DNA of 64,000 nucleotides from Corallium rubrum (GCA_964035015.1 OZ036013.1:7704551-7768550), one strand, 5' to 3'. Positions 1 through 10,909 are shown, counted from the first letter of the stretch. A program made the numbers and translations. Notes: generated from the sequence alone by a model not told the origin.

Positions 1-157
1 AATATACGTCCTCCGATGTCGAAGAGGCATACCCCATTTTTCGGCTGTTAGACTCGGACCACGAAGGAGACAGTGACATTGATATAGAAAGAGAAAAGTG
101 ACAAGAGTGCTCTAGTCACCAGAAACTTAGCCATTACCTAAGACAGTGAACGGTTCA

Positions 158-158
<1 letters not shown>
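1..158 (+). other. Possible 3' coding tail, unidentified
   Basis: Frame 3 is open from the window edge to a TGA at about 100. It encodes an acidic tail rich in Asp and Glu, ending in a run of D-I-D-I-E-R-E-K. This could be the end of a gene or of another retroelement that begins outside the window. About 33 residues are too few to identify it, and chance is possible. The rest up to 158 shows nothing recognisable. Confidence 0.2.

Positions 159-247
<89 letters not shown>
159..247. repeat. (AT)n microsatellite at left edge of PLE1
   Basis: This is an uninterrupted AT dinucleotide run of about 90 bases. It directly abuts the left end of the PLE1 palindrome, and a second (AT)n run abuts the right end at 8149. 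Confidence 0.95.
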
Positions 248-251
<4 letters not shown>

Positions 252-464
252 CTAAAAATACTAAAATTGCAGCCAGGAATAAACATATTGAAAGTATAGG
301 GCTTGACACTGGCTTATAAAAACGTTAAGAACTACGTTTATTAAAAACTAAACAAGACGTTTCGACCAACAACTTAGGTCTTCGTCGGTTAAAATAGTGA
401 ATAACTGAGAGTCAAAACTGACTTTATAAAGGTTCAGAGGTTATGTAAATTAGCTTTAAAACGG

Positions 465-2915
465 TTAGAATGACTCGTAAACATCCGGTATGTCAATATG
501 GTCGTTTCCTGAGTTAGGGATCCTTTGGGAATACCAAGCCTCTAAAAACAAACGTTCATGGTAATTCCTAGCGTGATTGATGACAAGAACATTGTCAAAA
601 TCAGGGTAATGATCGTATTGTTCAGCGTGTTTAGCTATTTTTGAATATTTATCACAATTGGATACAGCTCGTTTATGTTCTTTTATTCTGGTCTTAAGTG
701 CTCTGTCCGTTTGACCAACGTATGTGAAGTCACAACTAGAACAGCAAATCTTGTAGATGACACTTTTGGTTTGCTCGACTTCTAATTTATCCTTAGGTTT
801 AGGAAATTGGTGATGGAGGGTAGATAAGGGCTTGTAACCGACTTTGATATTTTCTCTTCTTAAAATTCGTGAGATCTTTTCAGAGACACCTTTGATATAA
901 GGCAATACAACAAAACTTGGTTTAGAAGGATGATCGAGGTTATTGGAATTGCTGTCATCAATAATAGAGTTATTGTTACTGTTATTAGGATGAGAAGTTG
1001 TTCTTTTTAAATCACAACTCTTGATGAATTTTCGTGGGTAGCCATTTTCCCTCAATACCTTAAATACGTGTTTTCTCTCTCTACGTTTTCCTCTGTTAGA
1101 AGAAGGTATTTTCTCAGCTCTATCGAGGAGGGTATTTACGACCGATCGTTTGTGTTGTGTAGGATGGTGGGAGGAATAATCTAGATATCTGTCCGTATGG
1201 GTTTGTTTTCTGTATACGTCTACCTGTACGTGATTATTTCTTCGGATAGTTACGGTGTCCAAAAATGGAAGGCGATTTTGGGTTTCTATCTCAAAAGTAA
1301 ATTGTATATGACTATCAATGGAGTTGAGATGATTGTGAAATTGATCTACAAAATCTTTCTTTAAGCAGGAATGGCTGTCATCCACATATCTGTACCACCA
1401 GCGAGGAGGATGTGGTGCGGTGGAAATTGCAGTTTCTTCGATGTACTCCATAACAAGGTTGGCAATGGTAGCGCTAATTGGAGATCCCATAGCGCAGCCA
1501 AAAATTTGTTGGAAGTATTCATGTTTGTATGTGAAATAGCTGTTACGGAGAACAAATTCTAACAATCTCAAAATATTGGGGACGGATAAATCAGTCCGAC
1601 TTGACAACTGCTTATCTCGTCGAAGTCTCTGTTGAGTTACCTGTAAGGCAAGGGCGATCGGTATTGATGTAAATAAGGACACTACGTCAAACGACACCAT
1701 AACTTCATCATCTGAAATGTGTTGATTCTTGACCTGTTGAGCAAAGACAACACTATTTTTTACTGAATGATTTCCATTAAGGAGAGGAGATAGTATGGTT
1801 ACCAGATGTTTCGAAAGATTGTAGGTCGAGAAATTAACACAGCTAGTTATAGGACGAAGGGGTATGTTTGGTTTGTGGATCTTAGGCAAACCATAAAACC
1901 TCGCAGGAATTGCATCAGTGCTGTGAAGATGGTGATAAAGTTTTTCATGTATTTGGTTCTTGTCCGGGTTATGTTCAGATGGTAGTTTCTTAATTTCTTG
2001 TAACAATTTAGTGAGATCCTTGTCGACTTTTGATGTTGGATTTCTTCGCTTGTCTGTTATTTTTAAGTAGGTTTCTTTGTCACTTAGTAAGTCATTAATT
2101 TTAGTCTCGTAATCAGTGGAGTCCATAACCACGATTGCTTTTCCTTTGTCCGCAGAAATTAACATGATATCACGGTCTTCTTTAAGATTCTTTAGAGCAC
2201 GACTCTGCTGGATGGGCATGTTGCGGCCTATAGGAGGTCTGCTATGTTTTAGAAGATTAACAACTGAAGCACGTATGATTGCCTTCTTGCTGTCGGGAAG
2301 ATTATAAATTCCTGATTCAATGCTTGCCACAATGTTTGGTATAGGGATCGATTTAGGAGTTAATGCGAAGTTCAATCCATGGCGTAGAGCTTGAGTTTCA
2401 ATGGTGTTTAATTGGCGGCTGGATAAGTTCACTACCCATCGGTCTTTATCTAAATAATTATTGCTGTTGTTGAAAGCTCCAATCTCGGTAAGTTTACGGG
2501 TATGTCTAGTCTGAATTATGTTCTTTGTTATTTGTGTGTTGTGTTTTACAGCGTTGGTCAACATGTCAAAATGATCTTGCGATAAAGTAGAGGATAAAGT
2601 CCGTAGATATTCTGAACAATTTTGTTCTAGTTGCTTGATTCTTTGATGTCCATGTTGTATACGTAGCCTCATGAAACTCCACCCAGCTTTTGTTGTAATC
2701 CTACGACCTTCATTACAGTTGATAGGTGGACTAAAACGAAGGCTTTTAGGTAAGATATTCGCCTTTTTCAGTTCATGATTGAACGTTAGATGTTGCTTCT
2801 GTTTGACAATATTGATGGATTTCTTCTCCAGGTTTCTGGCAATTTTCATAACTTGTGAACCATAACGCGAGTTAATTAAACTAAAAATGCTAAAATTGCA
2901 GCCAGGAATAAACAT
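465..2915 (-). CDS. Penelope-like reverse transcriptase with C-terminal GIY-YIG endonuclease (PLE1 copy A)
   Basis: An intact 816-codon ORF, a typical length for an endonuclease-positive Penelope-like element. Residues about 250-580 form the reverse transcriptase: a FYGLPKIHKP motif near 340, the catalytic Asp in FDVVSLFTS (D410), MGSPIS near 476, YVDD at 510-513 and PFLDT near 550. A CCSSC cysteine motif (724-728) leads into the GIY-YIG nuclease at about 730-795, with TYVGQT and Arg743 in KTRIKEH as the expected catalytic features. Penelope proteins nick DNA and copy their RNA at the target. The first ATG lies just after the pseudo-LTR, and a second Met at codon 23 is an alternative start. 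It differs from the right-hand copy by very few residues (for example P4 versus L4), so the palindrome looks young. Confidence 0.92.
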   Translation of the reverse strand: MFIPGCNFSIFSLINSRYGSQVMKIARNLEKKSINIVKQKQHLTFNHELKKANILPKSLRFSPPINCNEGRRITTKAGWSFMRLRIQHGHQRIKQLEQNCSEYLRTLSSTLSQDHFDMLTNAVKHNTQITKNIIQTRHTRKLTEIGAFNNSNNYLDKDRWVVNLSSRQLNTIETQALRHGLNFALTPKSIPIPNIVASIESGIYNLPDSKKAIIRASVVNLLKHSRPPIGRNMPIQQSRALKNLKEDRDIMLISADKGKAIVVMDSTDYETKINDLLSDKETYLKITDKRRNPTSKVDKDLTKLLQEIKKLPSEHNPDKNQIHEKLYHHLHSTDAIPARFYGLPKIHKPNIPLRPITSCVNFSTYNLSKHLVTILSPLLNGNHSVKNSVVFAQQVKNQHISDDEVMVSFDVVSLFTSIPIALALQVTQQRLRRDKQLSSRTDLSVPNILRLLEFVLRNSYFTYKHEYFQQIFGCAMGSPISATIANLVMEYIEETAISTAPHPPRWWYRYVDDSHSCLKKDFVDQFHNHLNSIDSHIQFTFEIETQNRLPFLDTVTIRRNNHVQVDVYRKQTHTDRYLDYSSHHPTQHKRSVVNTLLDRAEKIPSSNRGKRRERKHVFKVLRENGYPRKFIKSCDLKRTTSHPNNSNNNSIIDDSNSNNLDHPSKPSFVVLPYIKGVSEKISRILRRENIKVGYKPLSTLHHQFPKPKDKLEVEQTKSVIYKICCSSCDFTYVGQTDRALKTRIKEHKRAVSNCDKYSKIAKHAEQYDHYPDFDNVLVINHARNYHERLFLEAWYSQRIPNSGNDHIDIPDVYESF

Positions 2916-3093
2916 ATTGAAAGTATAGGGCTTGACACTGGCTAATAAAAACGTTAAGAACTACGTTTATTAAAAACTAAACAAGACGTTTCGACCAACA
3001 ACTTAGGTCTTCGTCGGTTAAAATAGTGAATAACTGAGAGTCAAAACTGACTTTATAAAGGTTCAGAGGTTATGTAAATTAGCTTTAAAACGG
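2916..3093 (-). repeat. PLE1 3' non-coding segment (pseudo-LTR part)
   Basis: This lies between the stop codon of partial copy B and the start codon of copy A, read on the minus strand. The same roughly 180-base segment recurs at 248-464, 5343-5520 and 7972-8148. It contains a conserved stem-loop, GACC...GGTC followed by GAAAC, which resembles the core of a hammerhead ribozyme but has C in place of the invariant U4. By analogy with other Penelope elements it probably holds the promoter of the downstream copy. That role is inferred. Confidence 0.6.
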
Positions 3094-3723
3094 TTAGAAT
3101 GACTCGTAAACATCCGGTATGTCAATATGGTCGTTTCCTGAGTTAGGGATCCTTTGGGAATACCAAGCCTCTAAAAACAAACGTTCATGGTAATTCCTAG
3201 CGTGGTTGATGACAAGAACATTGTCAAAATCAGGGTAATGATCGTATTGTTCAGCGTGTTTAGCTATTTTTGAATATTTATCACAATTGGATACAGCTCG
3301 TTTATGTTCTTTTATTCTGGTCTTAAGTGCTCTGTCCGTTTGACCAACGTATGTGAAGTCACAACTAGAACAGCAAATCTTGTAGATGACACTTTTGGTT
3401 TGCTCGACTTCTAATTTATCCTTAGGTTTAGGAAATTGGTGATGGAGGGTAGATAAGGGCTTGTAACCGACTTTGATATTTTCTCTTCTTAAAATTCGTG
3501 AGATCTTTTCAGAGACACCTTTGATATAAGGCAATACAACAAAACTTGGTTTAGAAGGATGATCGAGGTTATTGGAATTGCTGTCATCAATAATAGAGTT
3601 ATTGTTACTGTTATTAGGATGAGAAGTTGTTCTTTTTAAATCACAACTCTTGATGAATTTTCGTGGGTAGCCATTTTCCCTCAATACCTTAAATACGTGT
3701 TTTCTCTCTCTACGTTTTCCTCA
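3094..3723 (-). pseudogene. PLE1 copy B, 5'-truncated (end of RT to GIY-YIG)
   Basis: The open reading frame matches the last roughly 208 codons of the 816-codon PLE1 protein, starting near G-K-R-R-E-R-K and including the whole GIY-YIG domain. The reverse transcriptase is absent because the copy stops at the palindrome centre. The apparent ATG at 3684 is internal to the original frame. It sits just upstream of copy A in the same orientation and so forms its pseudo-LTR. Confidence 0.88.
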
Positions 3724-5342
3724 GTGACAAAGAAACCTACTTAAAAATAACAGACAAGCGAAGAAATCCAACATCAAAAGTCGACAAGGATCTCACTAAA
3801 TTGTTACAAGAAATTAAGAAACTACCATCTGAACATAACCCGGACAAGAACCAAATACATGAAAAACTTTATCACCATCTTCACAGCACTGATGCAATTC
3901 CTGCGAGGTTTTATGGTTTGCCTAAGATCCACAAACCAAACATACCCCTTCGTCCTATAACTAGCTGTGTTAATTTCTCGACCTACAATCTTTCGAAACA
4001 TCTGGTAACCATACTATCTCCTCTCCTTAATGGAAATCATTCAGTAAAAAATAGTGTTGTCTTTGCTCAACAGGTCAAGAATCAACACATTTCAGATGAT
4101 GAAGTTATGGTGTCGTTTGACGTAGTGTCCTTATTTACATCAATACCGATCGCCCTTGCCTTACAGGTAACTCAACAGAGACTTCGACGAGATAAGCAGT
4201 TGTCAAGTCGGACTGATTTATCCGTCCCCAATATTTTGAGATTGTTAGAATTTGTTCTCCGTAACAGCTATTTCACATACAAACATGAATACTTCCAACA
4301 AATTTTTGGCTGCGCTATGGGATCTCCAATTAGCGCTACCATTGCCAACCTTGTTATGGAGTACATCGAAGAAACTGCAATTTCCACCGCACCACATCCT
4401 CCTCGCTGGTGGTACAGATATGTGGATGACAGCCATTCCTGCTTAAAGAAAGATTTTGTAGATCAATTTCACAATCATCTCAACTCCATTGATAGTCATA
4501 TACAATTTACTTTTGAGATAGAAACCCAAAATCGCCTTCCATTTTTGGACACCGTAACTATCCGAAGAAATAATCACGTACAGGTAGACGTATACAGAAA
4601 ACAAACCCATACGGACAGATATCTAGATTATTCCTCCCACCATCCTACACAACACAAACGATCGGTCGTAAATACCCTCCTCGATAGAGCTGAGAAAATA
4701 CCTTCTTCTAACAGAGGAAAACGTAGAGAGAGAAAACACGTATTTAAGGTATTGAGGGAAAATGGCTACCCACGAAAATTCATCAAGAGTTGTGATTTAA
4801 AAAGAACAACTTCTCATCCTAATAACAGTAACAATAACTCTATTATTGATGACAGCAATTCCAATAACCTCGATCATCCTTCTAAACCAAGTTTTGTTGT
4901 ATTGCCTTATATCAAAGGTGTCTCTGAAAAGATCTCACGAATTTTAAGAAGAGAAAATATCAAAGTCGGTTACAAGCCCTTATCTACCCTCCATCACCAA
5001 TTTCCTAAACCTAAGGATAAATTAGAAGTCGAGCAAACCAAAAGTGTCATCTACAAGATTTGCTGTTCTAGTTGTGACTTCACATACGTTGGTCAAACGG
5101 ACAGAGCACTTAAGACCAGAATAAAAGAACATAAACGAGCTGTATCCAATTGTGATAAATATTCAAAAATAGCTAAACACGCTGAACAATACGATCATTA
5201 CCCTGATTTTGACAATGTTCTTGTCATCAACCACGCTAGGAATTACCATGAACGTTTGTTTTTAGAGGCTTGGTATTCCCAAAGGATCCCTAACTCAGGA
5301 AACGACCATATTGACATACCGGATGTTTACGAGTCATTCTAA
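3724..5342 (+). pseudogene. PLE1 copy C, 5'-truncated (RT and GIY-YIG)
   Basis: The frame is open from the palindrome junction and corresponds to about codon 278 onward of the PLE1 protein, beginning at the segment S-D-K-E-T-Y-L-K. It keeps the RT motifs (FDVVSLFTS, YVDD) and the complete GIY-YIG nuclease but lacks the N-terminal 270 or so residues. The first ATG at 3801 is an internal Met, not a native start. It stands upstream of the full copy D like a pseudo-LTR. Confidence 0.88.
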
Positions 5343-5520
5343 CCGTTTTAAAGCTAATTTACATAACCTCTGAACCTTTATAAAGTCAGTTTTGACTCTC
5401 AGTTATTCACTATTTTAACCGACGAAGACCTAAGTTGTTGGTCGAAACGTCTTGTTTAGTTTTTAATAAACGTAGTTCTTAACGTTTTTATTAGCCAGTG
5501 TCAAGCCCTATACTTTCAAT
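5343..5520 (+). repeat. PLE1 3' non-coding segment between copies C and D
   Basis: This is the inverted equivalent of 2916-3093. It ends in CTTTCAAT directly before the ATG of copy D. It carries the same GACC/GGTC stem followed by GAAAC, a hammerhead-like core with the U4-to-C change. Confidence 0.6.
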
Positions 5521-7971
5521 ATGTTTATTCTTGGCTGCAATTTTAGCATTTTTAGTTTAATTAACTCGCGTTATGGTTCACAAGTTATGAAAATTGCCAG
5601 AAACCTGGAGAAGAAATCCATCAATATTGTCAAACAGAAGCAACATCTAACGTTCAATCATGAACTGAAAAAGGCGAATATCTTACCTAAAAGCCTTCGT
5701 TTTAGTCCACCTATCAACTGTAATGAAGGTCGTAGGATTACAACAAAAGCTGGGTGGAGTTTCATGAGGCTACGTATACAACATGGACATCAAAGAATCA
5801 AGCAACTAGAACAAAATTGTTCAGAATATCTACGGACTTTATCCTCTACTTTATCGCAAGATCATTTTGACATGTTGACCAACGCTGTAAAACACAACAC
5901 ACAAATAACAAAGAACATAATTCAGACTAGACATACCCGTAAACTTACCGAGATTGGAGCTTTCAACAACAGCAATAATTATTTAGATAAAGACCGATGG
6001 GTAGTGAACTTATCCAGCCGCCAATTAAACACCATTGAAACTCAAGCTCTACGCCATGGATTGAACTTCGCATTAACTCCTAAATCGATCCCTATACCAA
6101 ACATTGTGGCAAGCATTGAATCAGGAATTTATAATCTTCCCGACAGCAAGAAGGCAATCATACGTGCTTCAGTTGTTAATCTTCTAAAACATAGCAGACC
6201 TCCTATAGGCCGCAACATGCCCATCCAGCAGAGTCGTGCTCTAAAGAATCTTAAAGAAGACCGTGATATCATGTTAATTTCTGCGGACAAAGGAAAAGCA
6301 ATCGTGGTTATGGACTCCACTGATTACGAGACTAAAATTAATGACTTACTAAGTGACAAAGAAACCTACTTAAAAATAACAGACAAGCGAAGAAATCCAA
6401 CATCAAAAGTCGACAAGGATCTCACTAAATTGTTACAAGAAATTAAGAAACTACCATCTGAACATAACCCGGACAAGAACCAAATACATGAAAAACTTTA
6501 TCACCATCTTCACAGCACTGATGCAATTCCTGCGAGGTTTTATGGTTTGCCTAAGATCCACAAACCAAACATACCCCTTCGTCCTATAACTAGCTGTGTT
6601 AATTTCTCGACCTACAATCTTTCGAAACATCTGGTAACCATACTATCTCCTCTCCTTAATGGAAATCATTCAGTAAAAAATAGTGTTGTCTTTGCTCAAC
6701 AGGTCAAGAATCAACACATTTCAGATGATGAAGTTATGGTGTCGTTTGACGTAGTGTCCTTATTTACATCAATACCGATCGCCCTTGCCTTACAGGTAAC
6801 TCAACAGAGACTTCGACGAGATAAGCAGTTGTCAAGTCGGACTGATTTATCCGTCCCCAATATTTTGAGATTGTTAGAATTTGTTCTCCGTAACAGCTAT
6901 TTCACATACAAACATGAATACTTCCAACAAATTTTTGGCTGCGCTATGGGATCTCCAATTAGCGCTACCATTGCCAACCTTGTTATGGAGTACATCGAAG
7001 AAACTGCAATTTCCACCGCACCACATCCTCCTCGCTGGTGGTACAGATATGTGGATGACAGCCATTCCTGCTTAAAGAAAGATTTTGTAGATCAATTTCA
7101 CAATCATCTCAACTCCATTGATAGTCATATACAATTTACTTTTGAGATAGAAACCCAAAATCGCCTTCCATTTTTGGACACCGTAACTATCCGAAGAAAT
7201 AATCACGTACAGGTAGACGTATACAGAAAACAAACCCATACGGACAGATATCTAGATTATTCCTCCCACCATCCTACACAACACAAACGATCGGTCGTAA
7301 ATACCCTCCTCGATAGAGCTGAGAAAATACCTTCTTCTAACAGAGGAAAACGTAGAGAGAGAAAACACGTATTTAAGGTATTGAGGGAAAATGGCTACCC
7401 ACGAAAATTCATCAAGAGTTGTGATTTAAAAAGAACAACTTCTCATCCTAATAACAGTAACAATAACTCTATTATTGATGACAGCAATTCCAATAACCTC
7501 GATCATCCTTCTAAACCAAGTTTTGTTGTATTGCCTTATATCAAAGGTGTCTCTGAAAAGATCTCACGAATTTTAAGAAGAGAAAATATCAAAGTCGGTT
7601 ACAAGCCCTTATCTACCCTCCATCACCAATTTCCTAAACCTAAGGATAAATTAGAAGTCGAGCAAACCAAAAGTGTCATCTACAAGATTTGCTGTTCTAG
7701 TTGTGACTTCACATACGTTGGTCAAACGGACAGAGCACTTAAGACCAGAATAAAAGAACATAAACGAGCTGTATCCAATTGTGATAAATATTCAAAAATA
7801 GCTAAACACGCTGAACAATACGATCATTACCCTGATTTTGACAATGTTCTTGTCATCAACCACGCTAGGAATTACCATGAACGTTTGTTTTTAGAGGCTT
7901 GGTATTCCCAAAGGATCCCTAACTCAGGAAACGACCATATTGACATACCGGATGTTTACGAGTCATTCTAA
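5521..7971 (+). CDS. Penelope-like reverse transcriptase with C-terminal GIY-YIG endonuclease (PLE1 copy D)
   Basis: Intact 816-codon ORF, nearly identical to copy A but on the opposite strand. All RT motifs (D410, YVDD at 510-513, PFLDT) and the GIY-YIG motif with Arg743 are present without stops or frameshifts, so the protein could be functional. The N-terminal roughly 250 residues are basic, as in other Penelope proteins, with no separate domain that I recognise. The ATG follows the pseudo-LTR directly. Confidence 0.92.
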   Translation: MFILGCNFSIFSLINSRYGSQVMKIARNLEKKSINIVKQKQHLTFNHELKKANILPKSLRFSPPINCNEGRRITTKAGWSFMRLRIQHGHQRIKQLEQNCSEYLRTLSSTLSQDHFDMLTNAVKHNTQITKNIIQTRHTRKLTEIGAFNNSNNYLDKDRWVVNLSSRQLNTIETQALRHGLNFALTPKSIPIPNIVASIESGIYNLPDSKKAIIRASVVNLLKHSRPPIGRNMPIQQSRALKNLKEDRDIMLISADKGKAIVVMDSTDYETKINDLLSDKETYLKITDKRRNPTSKVDKDLTKLLQEIKKLPSEHNPDKNQIHEKLYHHLHSTDAIPARFYGLPKIHKPNIPLRPITSCVNFSTYNLSKHLVTILSPLLNGNHSVKNSVVFAQQVKNQHISDDEVMVSFDVVSLFTSIPIALALQVTQQRLRRDKQLSSRTDLSVPNILRLLEFVLRNSYFTYKHEYFQQIFGCAMGSPISATIANLVMEYIEETAISTAPHPPRWWYRYVDDSHSCLKKDFVDQFHNHLNSIDSHIQFTFEIETQNRLPFLDTVTIRRNNHVQVDVYRKQTHTDRYLDYSSHHPTQHKRSVVNTLLDRAEKIPSSNRGKRRERKHVFKVLRENGYPRKFIKSCDLKRTTSHPNNSNNNSIIDDSNSNNLDHPSKPSFVVLPYIKGVSEKISRILRRENIKVGYKPLSTLHHQFPKPKDKLEVEQTKSVIYKICCSSCDFTYVGQTDRALKTRIKEHKRAVSNCDKYSKIAKHAEQYDHYPDFDNVLVINHARNYHERLFLEAWYSQRIPNSGNDHIDIPDVYESF

Positions 7972-8145
7972 CCGTTTTAAAGCTAATTTACATAACCTCT
8001 GAACCTTTATAAAGTCAGTTTTGACTCTCAGTTATTCACTATTTTAACCGACGAAGACCTAAGTTGTTGGTCGAAACGTCTTGTTTAGTTTTTAATAAAC
8101 GTAGTTCTTAACGTTTTTATTAGCCAGTGTCAAGCCCTATACTTT

Positions 8146-8212
<67 letters not shown>
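7972..8212 (+). repeat. PLE1 right 3' end and adjoining (AT)n tract
   Basis: The 3' non-coding segment of copy D runs to about 8148, ending CTTTCAAT, and passes straight into an (AT)n run of about 64 bases. The left end of PLE2 begins a few bases after this tract. Two unrelated Penelope families therefore share one AT microsatellite junction. Confidence 0.85.
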
Positions 8213-8217
<5 letters not shown>

Positions 8218-8241
8218 GAATAAAATAGTTAAAATGGTTTC

Positions 8242-8284
8242 GTCACTACTCCGAGTTTCACGCGTATTGCGATCTTCAGGTAAC
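8242..8284 (-). ncRNA. Hammerhead-ribozyme-like motif, PLE2 left end
   Basis: On the minus strand: stem I strand GTTAC, core CTGAAGA, stem II CGC/GCG with a flanking U-U pair, GAAA, one C-G pair closing a five-base loop, cleavage triplet GTA, then GTGAC completing a 5-bp stem I. This fits a type I hammerhead with a minimal stem III, the kind known from Penelope-like elements. The U-U pair at 10.1/11.1 is unusual, so activity is uncertain. Confidence 0.6.
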
Positions 8285-8309
8285 TGACAGTTCGGCTTCA
8301 ATTATTCGT

Positions 8310-9516
8310 TTATATCATAGTCGGTGGGTTATTAATAGTTCTGACGTTCTCGTGCGGTGTTCGTCTGTGGTCGTTATTTAGTCGGTACTTGCTCGTGTGT
8401 CGGCACTTGGCGAATATTTCTGAACGTTTATTCAAAAGTGTTCTCTTGTCGGCTTTCATAATCAGCAATTTCTCTTCCAGGCAGAGGTTGCATCGTCTAG
8501 AACCATTTCGGTAGGCTGTAGCGTGTTTGATGATTGACCATTTTATTCTGAAATCTTGTTGTTTTCTCTTAAGTTCCCAAACGTATTTTGAGAGCTCCGT
8601 CTCGTTCGCGTGCTTTTTGTTTCGAAAAGATTTCGTGTGGTTGCGATAGCGCTGTTTGAAATCATTGGCAGTCATGCCGATGTATTTCCTGGATTCTCCG
8701 TCATTGCTCGTAACTATTTCAGCTTGGTAGATGACGCTTTTTGCTAAACAGTTTCCAGGGATAGGGCACTGATGGATGTTGCGTTCTCGGCAGTTACATT
8801 TTTCTTCATTTGTACGTGTGGTTCTTCGTTTCGTGAGAATGCGGCTGTTATGTCTTTGGATAACATTCTGAATATTCTCCATACAGCAGTAGCTGACCTT
8901 CACTGTGTTTCTGTTGAAAATGTTGTGTAGTTTGTTTGATTGTGGGAAGTGTTTGTCGATAAGGTTAAGAAAATTTCGTCCTATGTTTGTCTTCACGTTC
9001 TTACTGTAGGGGGGTTGTACCAAGTTACATTTCTGTTTCGTCTGCGTCGGTTAGTTGTCGTAGTGTTGTTTTTGTTTGTGTCTTCGTTGCTGGTGTAAGT
9101 GAGCGTCACGTCAAAGTTGCTGTGTTTGAGAGCGTTTTCGTAGATTGGCACTGCTGCGTTAAACGTTTCTCGGTCGGAAGAAAGTTTAGATATTCTGTTA
9201 GCTATTGAGTTAGGTAGTTGTCGTATGATTGAGGGTGGGTGATTAGACTGGCGGTGGATGTATAATGGTTCGTCGTTCGGTTTGCGATATGGTTTGAATG
9301 TGCCGTTTGTCAAGTCGAAAGTTATGTCAAGGAAGTTTACTGTTTTCAAGTTAGTTTGTGCTGTAATATTTAGTCCGAAATCGTCTTTCAGGATGGAGAT
9401 GAGATCGTTTCTGGCTCTGTCAGCTAATCTTCCAGAGCATGTGTTTAGGAGAGCTATAGGCCATCATCCCTGTAGAGACCGATATTCTTCCCGAAGCGTT
9501 TTTCTAACGAATTTAG
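8310..9516 (-). pseudogene. PLE2 left copy: RT fragment plus GIY-YIG, frameshifted
   Basis: Reading on the minus strand, the fragment starts near the RT active site. Here the motif is intact (Y-R-D-D-G), but a 2-base TA insertion right after it shifts the frame. The frame is regained for FLDITFDL and runs to a C6 run at about 9010 where one base appears to be missing. The GIY-YIG part follows in another frame (8310-9023) with YIGMT, a basic helix and a downstream Cys-rich segment (CNLC). The same C6 shift is present in the right arm. Confidence 0.82.
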
Positions 9517-10909
9517 CAATTGCTTGGGCCCGAGAGATCACTCCCATCACAGATGAAAATATCAAGGTGACAAAACACTGTCGTAAATCTCTTTTGTTCA
9601 ACAACGGCCAACCTTGGGTAAAGAAAGAAAGTGACAGCAATTTCGACGTTATCATGGGAAGCTACGATGGAGCGGAGATATGCGAACTCGTAGGTCTCTT
9701 CATACTAAATTCGTTAGAAAAACGCTTCGGGAAGAATATCGGTCTCTACAGGAATGATGGCCTAGCTCTCCTAAACACATGCTCTGGAAGATTAGCTGAC
9801 AGAGCCAGAAAAGATCTCATCTCCATCCTGAAAGACGATTTCGGACTAAATATTACAGCACAAACTAACTTGAAAACAGTAAACTTCCTTGACATAACTT
9901 TCGACTTGACAAACGGCACATTCAAACCATATCGCAAACCGAACGACGAACCATTATACATCCACCGCCAGTCTAATCACCCACCCTCAATCATACGACA
10001 ACTACCTAACTCAATAGCTAACAGAATATCTAAACTTTCTTCCGACCGAGAAACGTTTAACGCAGCAGTGCCAATCTACGAAAACGCTCTCAAACACAGC
10101 AACTTTGACGTGACGCTCACTTACACCAGCAACGAAGACACAAACAAAAACAACACTACGACAACTAACCGACGCAGACGAAACAGAAATGTAACTTGGT
10201 ACAACCCCCCTACAGTAAGAACGTGAAGACAAACATAGGACGAAATTTTCTTAACCTTATCGACAAACACTTCCCACAATCAAACAAACTACACAACATT
10301 TTCAACAGAAACACAGTGAAGGTCAGCTACTGCTGTATGGAGAATATTCAGAATGTTATCCAAAGACATAACAGCCGCATTCTCACGAAACGAAGAACCA
10401 CACGTACAAATGAAGAAAAATGTAACTGCCGAGAACGCAACATCCATCAGTGCCCTATCCCTGGAAACTGTTTAGCAAAAAGCGTCATCTACCAAGCTGA
10501 AATAGTTACGAGCAATGACGGAGAATCCAGGAAATACATCGGCATGACTGCCAATGATTTCAAACAGCGCTATCGCAACCACACGAAATCTTTTCGAAAC
10601 GAAAAGCACGCGAACGAGACGGAGCTCTCAAAATACGTTTGGGAACTTAAGAGAAAACAACAAGATTTCAGAATAAAATGGTCAATCATCAAACACGCTA
10701 CAGCCTACCGAAATGGTTCTAGACGATGCAACCTCTGCCTGGAAGAGAAATTGCTGATTATGAAAGCCGACAAGAGAACACTTTTGAATAAACGTTCAGA
10801 AATATTCGCCAAGTGCCGACACACGAGCAAGTACCGACTAAATAACGACCACAGACGAACACCGCACGAGAACGTCAGAACTATTAATAACCCACCGACT
10901 ATGATATAA
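9517..10909 (+). pseudogene. PLE2 right copy: RT plus GIY-YIG, frameshifted, active-site change
   Basis: This copy extends further 5' than the left arm, through the unique loop that includes the RT motif S-Y-D-G-A-E. The catalytic motif reads Y-R-N-D-G because of a single GAT-to-AAT change. The first of the two Asp residues is therefore lost, and the RT should be inactive. FLDITFDL follows. At 10205-10210 a run of six C breaks the frame (a seventh C would restore it), and the remainder (10196-10909) encodes the CNC cysteine cluster and the GIY-YIG nuclease (YIGMT). The ATG at 10196 is internal. Confidence 0.83.

Larger units (their letters stand above)
248..8148. mobile_element. PLE1: head-to-head palindrome of four Penelope-like copies
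   Basis: The left half (248-3723) reads on the minus strand and the right half (3724-8148) on the plus strand, with nearly identical sequence. Each half has a truncated copy in front of a full-length copy, the usual Penelope arrangement in which the partial copy acts as a pseudo-LTR upstream of the full one. The left partial copy starts at about ORF codon 609 and the right partial copy at about codon 278. They meet at 3723/3724 without evident microhomology, so the central part is asymmetric. The left edge carries about 50 extra bases matching the start of the next unit. Both outer edges are (AT)n. Confidence 0.9.

Noticed and set aside
9258..9516. N-terminal part of the 322-codon plus-strand ORF
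   Set aside because: It runs antisense through the left PLE2 arm across the palindrome centre. Only the part from about 9517 is genuine RT sequence.
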